Assembly (NCBI GenBank): GCA_001600095.1
Contig: BCIX01000001.1
Location: forward strand, 2,232,001-2,296,000
Reading direction: 5' to 3'
Origin: Bullera alba
Lineage: Eukaryota > Basidiomycota > Tremellomycetes > Tremellales > Bulleraceae
Length of the DNA: 64,000 nucleotides
Part shown: in pieces, positions 12,345 to 23,646 of the stretch
Numbering within the stretch: position 1 is the first letter of the stretch
Layout: each line of letters begins with the position of its first letter
The notes under the pieces: model-generated
Told to the model about the DNA's origin: nothing
Databases searched by the model: none
Seen by the model: only the letters and a program-made list of their open reading frames with translations
Made by a program: the position numbers and the translations under genes

Positions 12345-14324
12345 TCACGTGTCCTCTGGATCTTGGTAGTTGGCCATTGGATCGTCGAATGCTTGTTTCG
12401 TAAGTCGGTACGCCTCTGCGACGATCCTTCAGCGCCATTCCGCGTCTACGAACAGGACAGCACTCACCGAGCTCTTCTTGCGACACGTCCGTCTTGCCCT
12501 TTTTCGTCTGCTTCCAGGCCTCATCCTCGCCCATCTTCTTCCTCTTCTTCTCTTCCGCCAGAGCTTTCATCAATCTGCTCTTATCTATTTCGACCTCCTC
12601 ATTGCCCTCAGCCCTCTTGGCGGCATTGAAGCCCTTCTTCTCCTCGCCATCCCTAGTCTTTCTCTTTCCACTTGCCAGGTCGTCGACGTGCTGATCGGCA
12701 AGCGACCGCTGAGCGCCAGAGTCTTCCTCCGTTGGCTCTGGAGACGAGGGCCGCTTGTTGAATGTTGCATTTTGCAACAGATTAGTTGCTGATGACGAGG
12801 CATTGGCAGATTTGCCTGCTTCTCCCGTACAGTATGAACCCGGGACTGGCAAAAGGTCAGTACTTGATCAATTTCAGCGATCTGCACAGCACACTCACTT
12901 ATCGAGTGACAACATAAGAAGCCCCATCTGCCAGAGTCCAGATCGTAGAACGATCCCCAAACTGCAGTGTGGTTGTTGATGAAGACATCTTCTTCGTATT
13001 TCGACCTCGCTTTGGCCCTCTCCCGACCCTTGATGACATCTCCTGTTCTCGAGTACTCGACGTCTAGCACGGGGTCAGTCGGATGTCATGGGGAACGGTG
13101 AGTTGACTCACAGTCTTCTGTTTGTCCGCTGAGCAGCTCTTTTGGCAAACGCTCCAGATGCTCTTCGCCACCGTACTTTGCCAACACTGACACCTTGCTC
13201 GTATCCTTGAGGATCTCCTTCTTTTCCTGGAACTCCTTGTGCAGGAGCTCTCCCGCCGTAGGATTCGCGGCGACATTGACGTTGTTGCCTCGCTGCGCTG
13301 ACTGCCAAGCGAATAGTTGTAGCTTTTGCAGGTTGGTCGAGTCACCAGAATATCGCAAGAAATTGTCTCCAGCGAATTTCATCTGCGGCCATCGTCAGTG
13401 TGCATACGAAACGGATATTCGAATCACTTACATCCTCTGGCTTGACGCCGACCTCTGGAGCGTCTCTCATAGATCTCGTCTTGGGGTCGTAGTAGGCGGA
13501 CTCGGCATCGAGGTTGATGAGGTACTTCGCCGTGTCTTCTCTAATACGCAGATTTCGGACGGTGACACGGGTCTTGGTGTCCAATTTCTGTCCAACTTGA
13601 TCTGCCGCTTCGGCGTACTTGTCCTCGTCCTCCTCATCCTCGTCGCTGGAACCGAAATCCTCGTCATCGTCCTTTGTAGCTTTGGCGACTTTCTTGACCT
13701 CCGCGAGGTTTGTCGACGTTTGCGCATCGATCTCCTGTTCTCTCATCTTGCGTCTAGCCTCCTCCACAGCCTCATAGTCTTCCATGACACTCTTGTAGGA
13801 TGAAGCGTCGTAACCATTCCATCTATCTCTCTTGGCATCATAATCTCCATTGATCTGCTGGATCACTTCGTCGGCTTTGATATCCTTGTTGGTGAACTTG
13901 GCCCCTCTCTTCCTAGGTCTCTCAACACAGTCCTGCTTCTTATGTGTCATTGCTCCACAATTCTCACAAGCTCCCTTCCTGTACTTCTTGGCCGCTGGTC
14001 CGGCTTTGGCACCTCGGTCGTACCATTCATCTAACTTGTTCGGGTTTTGCCTGTCCTGCTCGTTGAACCGCTGATGCGCGAGCGATGGCTTTCCAGTATC
14101 GGCATACCAAGGTGCCTTTGTGATGTACTCTGGGATATGCGGGTTGATCGCGTTTCCATCCTCGTCCAGAGCGGCGGGCGCGGTACCGGCTTTACGAGCA
14201 GCATCTAGATCTTTAGCCTGTCTCCACTCCTCTCGCGATTGCTTTCCCGTTGCGGAGACTGAACAGTGATCAGTTGATGCAACAAACATCGACTTGACAG
14301 CTCCGACTCACCTAGACCTGACAT
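12345..14324 (-). CDS. SLU7: Pre-mRNA splicing factor Slu7
   Basis: The first coding exon is tiny (MSGL, ATG at 14322-14324) and is followed by a GT-AG intron. The large central exon holds the Slu7 core: an N-terminal [15 protein letters not shown] block, [13 protein letters not shown], and the single CCHC zinc knuckle [14 protein letters not shown] near 13930-13975. A long charged region and the [19 protein letters not shown] block follow. A final exon recovered by splicing ends with [13 protein letters not shown], matching the conserved Slu7 tail, with the stop at 12345-12347. Slu7 works in the second step of splicing, where it helps choose and hold the 3' splice site with Prp18. It is divergently arranged with BBP/SF1, the branch-site recogniser; the two ATGs are about 314 bp apart. 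Confidence 0.95.
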
Positions 14325-14638
14325 GATGCGTGGTTTCTTTTGTAGTGGATGACCGGGAGACAGATAGGCAGTAGATTCACCGTTCCTCTACAAGTCTAGA
14401 CCAACGCCCTAGAGGTTGAGTTGGGTGGCAAAACGGCGAACTCGAACCGCCACACGCTGACAAATGCGAAAAAACGCCGAGAACAGCACCTGGCCTGATT
14501 GACTGTCTTTTGCTGATGCTGATCTCTTCGACATCTACTGATCAACGCATCGCTCTGTTATCTTGAGTTGAGGCTAGTAGAACTCCAATCTCGCAGAGGA
14601 GAAAAGAGAGACAGTCAACTGCAGAGACTCAGAACAAC
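14325..14638. promoter_or_regulatory. Shared SLU7 / BBP divergent promoter
   Basis: The only sequence between two opposing ATGs, so it must carry both promoters and both 5' leaders. No TATA-type element stands out. A stretch near 14441-14460 read on the minus strand resembles a tRNA T-arm but lacks the rest of a tRNA. Confidence 0.6.
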
Positions 14639-16704
14639 ATGTGGAGACCAGCTACTAAAGGTGTGAGCGGAACAAACGATGTGAGTTTGAATTGCTTTGC
14701 CACTGATTCTAGAACAACCAAAACTGACCCACTCTATCCACAGGTACCCCTCGGTGCGAAGAGACGGTTCGGACTGCCCGAGGAGCAAAATGGACCAGCT
14801 GGAGGTGCTCCCTCTGGAGGATCTATGCGACCGCCTGCCGAGGAGATGAGATTTTTCAACGGTAGAAATGAGCGTGACCGTGTCAAGGAGGAGTACGGAG
14901 CGCCACCCCGTGATGATCGATATGGTGGAGCACCAAGGGACGACTACGGCCGCAGGGATGACTACGCTGGCGACAACAGAGGTGGTGGCGGCGGCTATGA
15001 GGATAGGAAGCCCAGTAGATGGGATGATGACCGAGGCAGAGAGCCAGAGAGAGGAAGAGATCCAGCCCCAGCTGATCAAGGTGAGTATCATTGGTTCCCC
15101 GCCATGGTCGAAAGGTGCAAAGCTGACTTGTACGTCGCCTACCTTCTCACCACTTGTCTCTTCTCCTGTTCATCACAACCTATTCGATCCTCGCTATCAG
15201 ATGGCCCAAGAAAGCGTCGATCCCGTTGGGGAGATGCCACGGAACGTGTCGAAGTGCCCGGACTGCCGGTTCACTTGTCTGGCAATGTGTCGCAGACCGA
15301 GCTCAACAACTATGCCGTCCATGTCCGACTGGAGGAGATCAACCGAAAACTAAGGACGGGCGATGTCGTTCCGCCCGAGGGTCAACGATCACCCTCGCCC
15401 CGACCGACCTACGATGCCTACGGTCGACGAACCAACACCAGGGAGATTAGATACAGGAAGAAACTGGAGGACGAGCGATTGCGACTCGTCGATCGTGCCA
15501 TGAAGTCCGATCCAAACTTTAGACCACCTGCCGACGTTCAAGCCCAGAAGCGATTCTCCAAACCCCAGGACAAGGTCTACATTCCCGTCAAAGAGTTCCC
15601 TGAGATCAACTTCTTTGGTCTGCTCGTCGGTCCTCGAGGAAACTCGTTGAAGAACATGGAGAGGCAGAGCGGTGCCAAGATCAGTATCCGAGGAAAAGGC
15701 AGTGTCAAGGAAGGAAAGGGAAGGCCAGATGCTTGGCAGGCGGATGAAGACGACGAGCTGCATTGTTTGGTCATGGCCGACGACGAAGCCAAGGTCAAGG
15801 CTTGTGTCGATCTGATCAACAAGGTTATCGAAACTGTGAGTACATTGTTTGCTTGGGCGCCTTTTATAAACTGTGCTGACCTTTTCTAGGCCGCATCCAC
15901 CCCCGAAGGCCAGAACGACCACAAGCGAAATCAATTGCGAGAACTGGCTTCTCTGAACGGTACCCTGCGAGACGACGAAAATCAGCTGTGTCAAAACTGT
16001 GGAGAGAAAGGTGAGTGCTTCCTCACCAAATTTGAAGAGCGTCACTAAAAGTATGCCTGTAGGTCACCGAAGATGGGAGTGCCCTGCGCAGCGAGTCTAC
16101 AGCGCCAACGTCATCTGCCGACTTTGTGGCGGAGGTGAGTTTTTCCGTCCTCTACCTTCAAATATTCAACTAACCATGCCTACAGCCGGTCATATGGCGC
16201 GAGATTGCCGAGGTCGAGGAGACCCGAACTTGCAGCAGAACAAGCAGACCGCTTTCGACTCGGAGTACTCTGCTCTTATGGCTGAGCTTGGCGAAGGCGG
16301 TGGTCCAGGCGCTGCTGGTCGACCAGCAGGTGCCGTCGGAGCACCACCTCCTCAGGATCGTGTCCCACCTTGGAGACTTCCCGAGAACTGGCAGCAATGT
16401 GAGTTGGTCTTAGCGCATCATATTTCAGAACTGACTCCTCTCTCCCTTGTAGCTTTCGGCGGTCCTCCTCGACAAGCCCCGCACATGGGCTTCCAACAGC
16501 AAGGATACTCGCAAAACGCCGGTTATGGCTACGGAGGCTACAGGCCCGAGCAAGGATATCCAGCCCAGGGTGGTGGACAAGCTCCAGGTGGTGCTGACGC
16601 GTACTCTTCGTAAGTGCTAATACTACCAACGCTCGCCCCTGTCTCACACTAACTTTGATAGGTACTACGCCTCCATGGGTCAAGGTGCTCCTCAGGCAGC
16701 CTAG
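14639..16704 (+). CDS. MSL5: Branchpoint-bridging protein BBP / splicing factor 1
   Basis: Eight exons (introns 14681-14743, 15081-15200, 15836-15889, 16011-16062, 16135-16185, 16399-16452, 16610-16661) give exactly 539 residues. After an Arg/Asp/Gly-rich N-terminus comes the SF1 helix-hairpin block (RKRRSRWGD). The KH-QUA2 (STAR) domain follows, with [18 protein letters not shown] holding the GxxG-type loop. Next are two CCHC zinc knuckles ([14 protein letters not shown] and [14 protein letters not shown]) and a Gly/Gln/Pro-rich tail. BBP binds the branch-site sequence in the commitment complex and bridges to the polypyrimidine-tract factor and U1 snRNP. Two zinc knuckles match fungal BBP, whereas the human protein has one. 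Its own gene has seven introns, so it depends on its product. Confidence 0.96.
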
Positions 16705-17078
16705 GTGATCCGCTGATCGTCCTCACCTACCACTGTTCTTGCTCACGCGGCATGTCAATATCGGTCAACCAAGGAGAAAAGGCAAAGATGAGGCCGAGAG
16801 AGAAGCTGAGATGATGTGTGTTCGAATGATGTCTCATCTACTTGACGAGGGTTATCTGTAACGAAGCCCTAACAGAATCATTTATCGAAAGAAAGACGAA
16901 AACTATTCCGGGTTCGATGTCCGAACTGATGTATAACAAGGGTCTCCTGATGTGCGCGGTCTAGCGTCACGCGAAAACGGATCGAGCAAGAGCAAGCCGG
17001 TAGCCGCACTGTACGTTACGGGTGGTACAGGTAATACATGACATCCAATCTAGCTAGGGGGCCCATTCCATTCTCATT
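16705..17078. other. Convergent intergenic region, no gene seen
   Basis: This lies between the stops of BBP (+) and the LRR gene (-) and should carry both 3' UTRs. Nothing else is supported. Confidence 0.5.
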
Positions 17079-19882
17079 CTACACGGCGAGAACGCTCAAA
17101 ACACACACGGTGAGGCCGATGAGTGAGTATGATCGCACCCGCACGCCCTTCACCTTTCCCTCAGAAGCCTCGCTTGTCCTTCTGTTATTGTTAACACTCG
17201 CGCTATTCTGTCTCACGGCACTGTCCATCCCCCCGTTTGTGCCCAATCCGCCGAACCCCGCTGCGGATATCGCTTGCCCCTCCTTGCTTTGCACCAAGTC
17301 AATGCCGCTCGCCACGGGCACTTGGCCCAATGGCTCTCCTGGCAATGGCGAGACTGGTATCCCTCCGGTCTTGGTGAAGCCGGGTTGGCCGGTATTTCGA
17401 TTCGCACCCGGGCACTTGAGATGACATCTCGATGCGAGGGAGTTGGGGTCTGCGAATTCTGCGGCGGAGGGACAAGGCGAAATTGGATTAGGCGAGATGT
17501 AGCAGGATGTGAGGCTGGGTGGTGCCGGCTGGGAAGGGAATGGTCCGGAGACGTTGTTGGAGCCGAGGTATAACGAGACCAAGATGCTCGATTGGGGTAT
17601 AGACGGGATAGAGCCTGAAGCGCAAAGCGGAGCTCAGGCGTCAGCAGGGCTGCCGGACGAGGTGAACTGAAAGGTGGACTCACCGCTCAGCTGATTCTGA
17701 CGGACATCGACTCGAGTCAATTTCGGAAATGCCGATATATCGAATAGAGCACCCGAGCTGCGAGAATCAGCGCAAGCACAATAGATCTTGGTATGGCTGA
17801 TCAGGCAGGCAGGAGGGACTTACAATCTATCATAGCAAACAAGCATGCATCAGCCTCTTGCCCATGGTCGTCAAAGATTGCAGTCGACACTCACTGGTTG
17901 TTCATCGCCACAAAGCTGCTCAGCTGGGTATGACTGAGATCGGGTAGGGGCCCTGAGAAAGCATTACTACTGATGTCCAGCTTACTCAACGACTGGGCCT
18001 GTTGATCAATAGTGATGGTGGTGAACCTGTTCTTCTCGACGTTCAAGTTTGTCAACGTCGCCGAAGCAATGGCGATCGGTCCCGACAGCTGGTTGTTGGA
18101 CAGGTCTACGCTGACCATGGAAGGGCTGGAGAGGAGGTTGGGGGACATCGTTCCTGTCATGGTATTGTTGGCCATGTTGAGGTGAGTGAGTGAGAGCATC
18201 GAGTCGAACTGGGCAGGTAGCGCGGTGATGCCATTATGGGATAGATCGCTGATAGGACAAGTTAGCCACAACCCGCTACCACGACCCGTTGATGGGATAA
18301 CTTACATTCTGGCAAGCTCATCGAGCTCGAACAACGCTGTGGCGAGCTCACCCTTCAGGCCGTTGGCGCTGAGGTTGAGCCCCACTACTCTCGCTCCACC
18401 ACCCGTACTGGCAGCGCTGACTCGGTCGCTCCCCTTCTTGCTTCCGCTTTCCTTGCCGCTGCTCCTTCCGCCTCCGCTGCCCGTCGCACTATCTCCTCTA
18501 TACCCAGTCGAGCTTCCGCTTCCACCGTCGTACCCACTGCCACCGCTATAGCCGCCTCCGCCTCCACTGGTCTCGCCGTTGACCGTATATGGACCCACGC
18601 CTAAGCCACTTGGTGGACCACTCGGACGGTCGTCGTAGTTGTCGAAGTCGTCGTGCTTTGCGCCTTTACCGCTCGACTTTGAGTCATACTTGTCGGCACT
18701 CCACTGACCATCATCCCACTTGTCACCACCACCAGCATAGTCCCCGCCGTATGCCGAACCACCATAGTCGTAATCGTCACCATACTCGTCGTCGTGTTTC
18801 TGCTTACGTCGCTTGGTCAAGCTCGAGTGACAGGTAACGCCATACCACGTGCAACAGTCTTTACCACTCCCATCGGTCGTACTCCAACCCGACCTATTGA
18901 TCCAATTGGATCCGACCATGCCGTTGTAGAACCGCTGGAGGGCTTGACAGTCATCCTTGAGCGACTTGGTGCCTGCGGCAAGGACGCCCGCTGACGATCG
19001 GTGGTCATTCGAATTGCCCTTGGAGGATGATTGGCTGAGGTAGTCCTGACCATTTCGCGTCGAACCTGATGTCGAGTACCGATCGTTGGGGGCCGGGTCG
19101 TTCCAATCACCACCATTACCACCATTACCACCATTACCACCATTACCACCATTACCAGCCGCAGCGTAAGTTGGACCTTTACCTGATCCATCTCCCGCAT
19201 AACCCCCACCGCCCTTGCTCTTGTTCTTATTCTTGCTCTTGTTCTTATTCCTATTCTTGCCCTTTCTGTCACCACCATCACCATAATCAGAAGTGCGGTA
19301 TCGATCGTCGTCATCGTAATCGTCGTCGTCTTTGTGCTTATTCTTCCGTCGCTTCTCGAGGTTCACGCCTGACATTCGCTGATCTTCATGATTGGAGTTC
19401 GGTCGCCAGAGGACTTTATCAAGGTATCGCTGTTGAGTATCCCCTAAGACCTGTATCGCCTCCATGACCGCATCGCTGGGTAAACCTTGGGAAGGGTCGA
19501 GCTCTGGGTTCAGTGACATTATCGTAGGTCCGACGATGGAACCATCCGGTTTCTTGATACTATCCCCTTGGGACGCCATCGATTCCAGGAACTCTTGTCC
19601 ATTTCGCTTCTCTGGTAAAGTACCTTGATGTATCAGGACATCCCTGACATTCTCTAGTGGGTCGAATCTGCCGACTCGCTTCTCATGCCGATCGTAGGAG
19701 AATAGCCCGTAGGATCTGGGCGCATGAGTTCGTCTAGTCGATGAGAGGTATCGTGGCCCCGGGGGGTCCGCCTTGTTTTCGATCGGAACGGTCAGAGCAG
19801 ACGAGGTGTCCGCTAGGACAAGGAGGAGTAGGACCGAGAAGAGGGCGACCAGTCGCGGTTTGGTGGTTGCTTTGGAGGGCAT
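17079..19882 (-). CDS. Secreted leucine-rich repeat protein, probably GPI-anchored
   Basis: Five coding exons (19882-18306, 18248-17895, 17826-17824, 17757-17684, 17614-17079) give 847 residues; the third exon is only 3 nt. A signal peptide (hydrophobic LVALFSVLLLLVLA) is followed by a charged and Gly-rich region with KR sites. Then comes a plant-type LRR N-cap (CQALQRFYNGM, then DCCTWYGVTC). The cap is interrupted by about 140 low-complexity Gly/Asp/Ser residues before the repeats begin at RVVGLNLSANGLKGEL. About eight LRRs of the N-x-[LF]-S-G type follow, and the protein ends in a short hydrophobic tail (LIGLTVCVLSVLAV) typical of a GPI signal. Extracellular LRR proteins bind other proteins; the ligand is unknown. 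No kinase domain is present. The ATG at 19880-19882 is chosen because the signal peptide follows it directly. Confidence 0.85.
17824..17826 (-). other. 3-nt microexon (ATT) of the LRR gene
   Basis: On the minus strand CA|GTGAGT...GATAG|ATT|GTAAGT...CGCAG|CTC gives CAA TTC TCG, so the repeat reads NNQFSGAL. The flanking introns are 68 nt (17827-17894) and 66 nt (17758-17823), both normal for this genome and both with CTGAT near the 3' end. Skipping the 3 nt would leave a 137-nt intron and the sequence NNHSGAL, which breaks the LRR consensus. Confidence 0.7.
19111..19155. repeat. 9-bp tandem repeat (caccattac x5) in the LRR gene
   Basis: Five perfect copies of a 9-bp unit encode a Gly-Gly-Asn run in the N-terminal low-complexity region of the LRR protein. 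Copy number is likely to vary between strains. Confidence 0.9.
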
Positions 19883-20314
19883 GGCAGCGTGCTGCCTTTT
19901 GGGTAGTTTGAGGTGAGGTGAGGATCGACCTCTTTCGGGGATGGAAGAAGGGGAATGGGATATGTAGGGTAGGAGAGGGCAGAGACCAGTAAGAAGCCTC
20001 CATGCACCACACCCTCTTCTATGCCCTGTAGCCTCGACGTCACAACGCGTTCCCAATATGTCTTGCCAATGTTGAGTGTCTCAGGCGCCAGGTGACCTCG
20101 ACAGACTAGCCACCTCGACCTTGTTTCATCTCGCCACATGCCATATCTCACCAAGGGTATGGCTCAGAAGCCAAGGGCAACGCGGGAAGGGTGTAGCAGT
20201 AACTTGCATGCGTGTATGACGGGTTATGGGAGCTGTGCAGTATGAAGGATCAATGGATGACGAGGCGGTGTTGTAACACCGAAAGATGCACTAAGAGCGC
20301 CCCTACTGGGCAGG
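19883..20314. promoter_or_regulatory. Promoter region of the LRR gene / YVH1 3' end
   Basis: It lies upstream of the LRR gene and downstream of the YVH1 stop, both on the minus strand. No gene is seen. Confidence 0.4.
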
Positions 20315-22969
20315 CTACCAAACCTCGTCTACCTTACTCCTCGAAATGCAGAAACCCTAAAGACCAATATTAGCCTGCTGCGAAGGTGATACGGTGAACA
20401 TCCGAATCTACTCACCGGAGTGACCCATTCCTTGCATCCACATTGCACACCGGCCCAATCGTAGTTCCCGATCTTGACGCCGCACTTTTCGTTCGGGCAA
20501 ACGATCTTGCCTGAGATCTCGCCATTGCGCAAGAATGGCTCCATCCAAGTAAGCTATATCCAATCAGCAAGCTAGTCTAGATTATTCGCCCAAGTGAAGC
20601 GACTCACCGGCTCGACAAAGTATCCCGAGCACTTCGGATTGACCAAAATGGGCGGTCCGCTAGTCGCGATAGTTCCACCTTCGTTAGGGCCGCTGGAACT
20701 CTGCCTTCTGTCCCTAGACCCGGGGCCTCCCGTCTGCTGCTGTTGCCCAAAACCAGCAGCCGTGGGCGTCATTGCCAACAAGGACATCCTTCGGCCGATC
20801 GTTCCGCTGTTCGAGGACGAGCTCTGGGATCTAGACCTCACAATGCCGGTTTCGGGCGGAGAGGGATTTGTCTGCGGCTTGTCCTGAGTCGCGATGCTAA
20901 TGCCTCCAACTCCGCCGCTTTGGGAAGCCGATCTGCCCTGTCGAACAGGGGGCGAGATAGGAGCGGGCTTGGCGCCTGAAGGCGGGTATGTGTTGTTGGC
21001 ATTCGCACCCTTACTGGCGGGGAAAGGCGGCGCACTTTCCCTCTCTGGCGAGGAAGCCGGGGATGTACCGAAAGGAGAGGACAGTGCAGACATGCTACCG
21101 CCTCCCGCATTGCGCAGAGCTTGGAGGTGGGGAGGCAGTGTCGACATGAGCTGATCGGCGGATTGAAATGCTCGTCTAGAAGCAATTGGCGGACCGTTGT
21201 CTGTAGTCGAGGGCGAGATGGCTGATGGGGATTGCGCAACATCTTTGCCGGGTAGTACGTCGGCTGGAAGCTTGTGGCCGGTATGCACTTCGGGTGAAGA
21301 CGCTGTTAGAGTGAGACCAGGAGTGGTTGTTCGGGGCAATGGCACACCGCCGGGCGACAGCTTCGGCTCGTCTTTCGAGTCATTGTCGAAAGATCCGCTG
21401 GTCGGCGTCATGGCCAGAGAAGCAGAGCTATCTCTTCTCGTCGCTCCGGGAAGACCCGTCAGAGGGTTGATGACGTCGGAGACAAATGACTGCCTTCGAG
21501 TGATGGTCGCATCTTGTTCTGTGACAGTGGTGAAGGGCGAGACCTGGGATACCGAACCACGCGGCGATGGTAGGGAGAAGTTTGAAGGTGTTCGTGGACG
21601 GGAGATAGGAGCTTGGTCCAAGATGTGATCCATCATGTGCTCCCGCACAGCGAGATGTCGTCTGTATTGTATCAGCCTGTGGAGAGGCCGGTATTCAATG
21701 TCACCATACTCACCGGCACATCTTGCACCTGATCTTCCTCCTGCCGTGCCCTCCCATGGGTGTCGGAGGATTACTTATCGTCGGGGTTGCTGGGAACTTG
21801 GCCATTTTATCAAGAGGAGGTGCGCCTCCATCTCCATCTGAATTGGTCGACCTATCAGCCTAGGCCGATGCAGGGTAGTTTTGATGACAGACTCACTCAT
21901 GAATTGACTGGTTGTACGTTCCATGTAGAACTGCCTTGTTGACCGGTCCTTCAGCGTGACCTTCCCGTCAGCATTGTAGAACAAGGCGAGCTGGTACCAG
22001 AAGGTGTCGGAAGGACTAGTGACCCCGCGATCAGCTCGAGCTCAGTTGTAGGACCTTCCATCCCACATATGACTTACTCGACGACAGGTCGCTTCTCTCT
22101 TAGGATCTCCAACGCTTCGACAGGCTCTAGACTGAGCGTCTGCATCAAATATGCCAGGACCACAGTGGCACTCCGACTCATTCCAGCTTGACAGTGTACT
22201 AGCACACCGCCTGGTTTCGTTTCTCCCGCGATTTTGTCGATAACTTTGTCTCTCGAGGGTTTGGGTAACCTGGCGTAGTTTGGCTCTTCCTTCTCACGCT
22301 GCCTTTTGCCCAATGCTTCGGAGATCCATGCGACGCACGAAGGGAGGTGCGTGAGGATGTCGGTATCGGCGGTGTCGTCGATTTCCAAGGGGTACGTCGC
22401 GAATTGGGATTCAAAGTCCAAGCGTGGCCTCAGCAGGGAAAGAATATTGGTCTAGAGGAAGTCAGACTGCTCCTGCCTCGAATATGTGGGACTTCACGCA
22501 CTATACCTCTTCGTTCGAGACCCGCCACGTCCATCGCAGCTACTAGATCGCCTATCCACAGTCCGTCCATGACCTCCTGCATGTGCACGACCTCTTCCTC
22601 CCCATCTTCCGAACCTCGCCCTTGGTCCTCGTCGTCGTCACCCATCATCCCATCGTCTTCCTCATGGATGACCTGTTCATTCATGTATCCCGCTTCCTCC
22701 GGATCATCCGCCCATACCGGTCCTTTGCTCGGCAGTCGAGTAGCCAGAGGAGCAATGACGGGAGGTGTACCACCAGTAGAGGACATTGAGCTCGTGGAGG
22801 AGTTGAGGCGATGCAACTTCCGAGCAGCGGCTTCAAGTGAGCCTGTCTCCTCTACGGAGCGATAGACATCGGTGATGGCAGTGTCATCAGGCTCGGCGGC
22901 ATCATAGGGCGCTACACTCGTCCTGCGGGAGTTCGACCTCGAGGGCAGTCGTGGAGGTGGGGTCGTCAT
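20315..22969 (-). CDS. YVH1: Dual-specificity phosphatase Yvh1 (DUSP12 family)
   Basis: A gene of several exons starting MTTPPPRLPSRSNS. After an acidic linker comes the DSP domain: DGLWIGDLVAAMD, NILSLLRPRL, and the active-site loop HCQAGMSRSAT at 22173-22196, with the catalytic Cys and Arg intact. Downstream is the Yvh1 zinc-binding domain: RCKMCRRHLAVREHM, then KCSGYFVEP, then CPNEKCGVKIGNYDWAG and QCGCKEW, ending FCISRSKVDEVW. These residues match DUSP12/Yvh1 very closely. Yvh1 releases Mrt4 from pre-60S particles so that the P-stalk can assemble, and this needs the zinc domain rather than phosphatase activity. An insert of about 320 Ser/Pro-rich residues (coded by 20660-21610) separates the first Cys pair from the rest of the zinc domain. 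The nearest upstream gene on this strand is OSCP. Confidence 0.95.
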
Positions 22970-23646
22970 GTCGAAGAGCTTCGTACCGAGAAGAGGCAAG
23001 ACAATATGCTAGAGTAGATCCTAGAACTGCGAGGGAACCGGCCTGTGATACGCGTTGATCGTTCGAAAATGGTTGACAAGGCGGATGTCGAACCTGTCTG
23101 GACAGTCGTGGGCACCTTAATCGAAGCCGTGTGTGATGTGGGTGCGATGGCTCGCGAGTTCGAGACCGATCTCGGCGCTATGTCTAGGGTATCGAGGTGT
23201 TCGTCTACAGGGAAGTGTAGCTGTGTAAGGGGTATCGATGGTCGCGTCGACAATCAGAGATGGACAGCAACGCAACGTCGAGAAGAGTTTGAGATGAAGC
23301 AGATGCCGTAATAAGCGACGGTGTCGCAGGTGTCAACGGTAGAGGGTGCTGACGACCTGATGAACTCCAGCTCAGAGGAGAATATCGGCTACTGTCGATT
23401 ATGCTGAAAGAAGAGGGTTTGACGCAAGACACACAACCAAGTCAAGCGAAACAAAGGAGCTTAGTCCCCGCAGGACAGTCGCAATTTGATCCCCGACACA
23501 CATCGAGGCACCATGAATCCAGGCTGGCTTATTTGGACGCCGGCTGGACAGCCTTCTTTCGATCGAACGACGACTCTTCCATCTCTCCACACAAGTATAC
23601 AAGTCCCTTTTTATGCTATTCATGCGCAATGTCTGATTCGAAATAA
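22970..23646. promoter_or_regulatory. YVH1 upstream region, no gene seen
   Basis: This lies between the YVH1 start and the OSCP stop, both on the minus strand. A plus-strand open frame at 23045-23311 has no family features and is treated as chance. The region should hold the YVH1 promoter and the OSCP 3' UTR. Confidence 0.45.

Noticed and set aside
14430..14475. tRNA-like T-arm on the minus strand (GGTTCGAG with a 5-bp stem)
   Set aside because: No A box, anticodon arm or acceptor stem at the right distance; it is a promoter sequence that matches the B box by chance.
23045..23311. 88-codon plus-strand frame
   Set aside because: Isolated, no recognisable features, and lies in the YVH1 upstream region.
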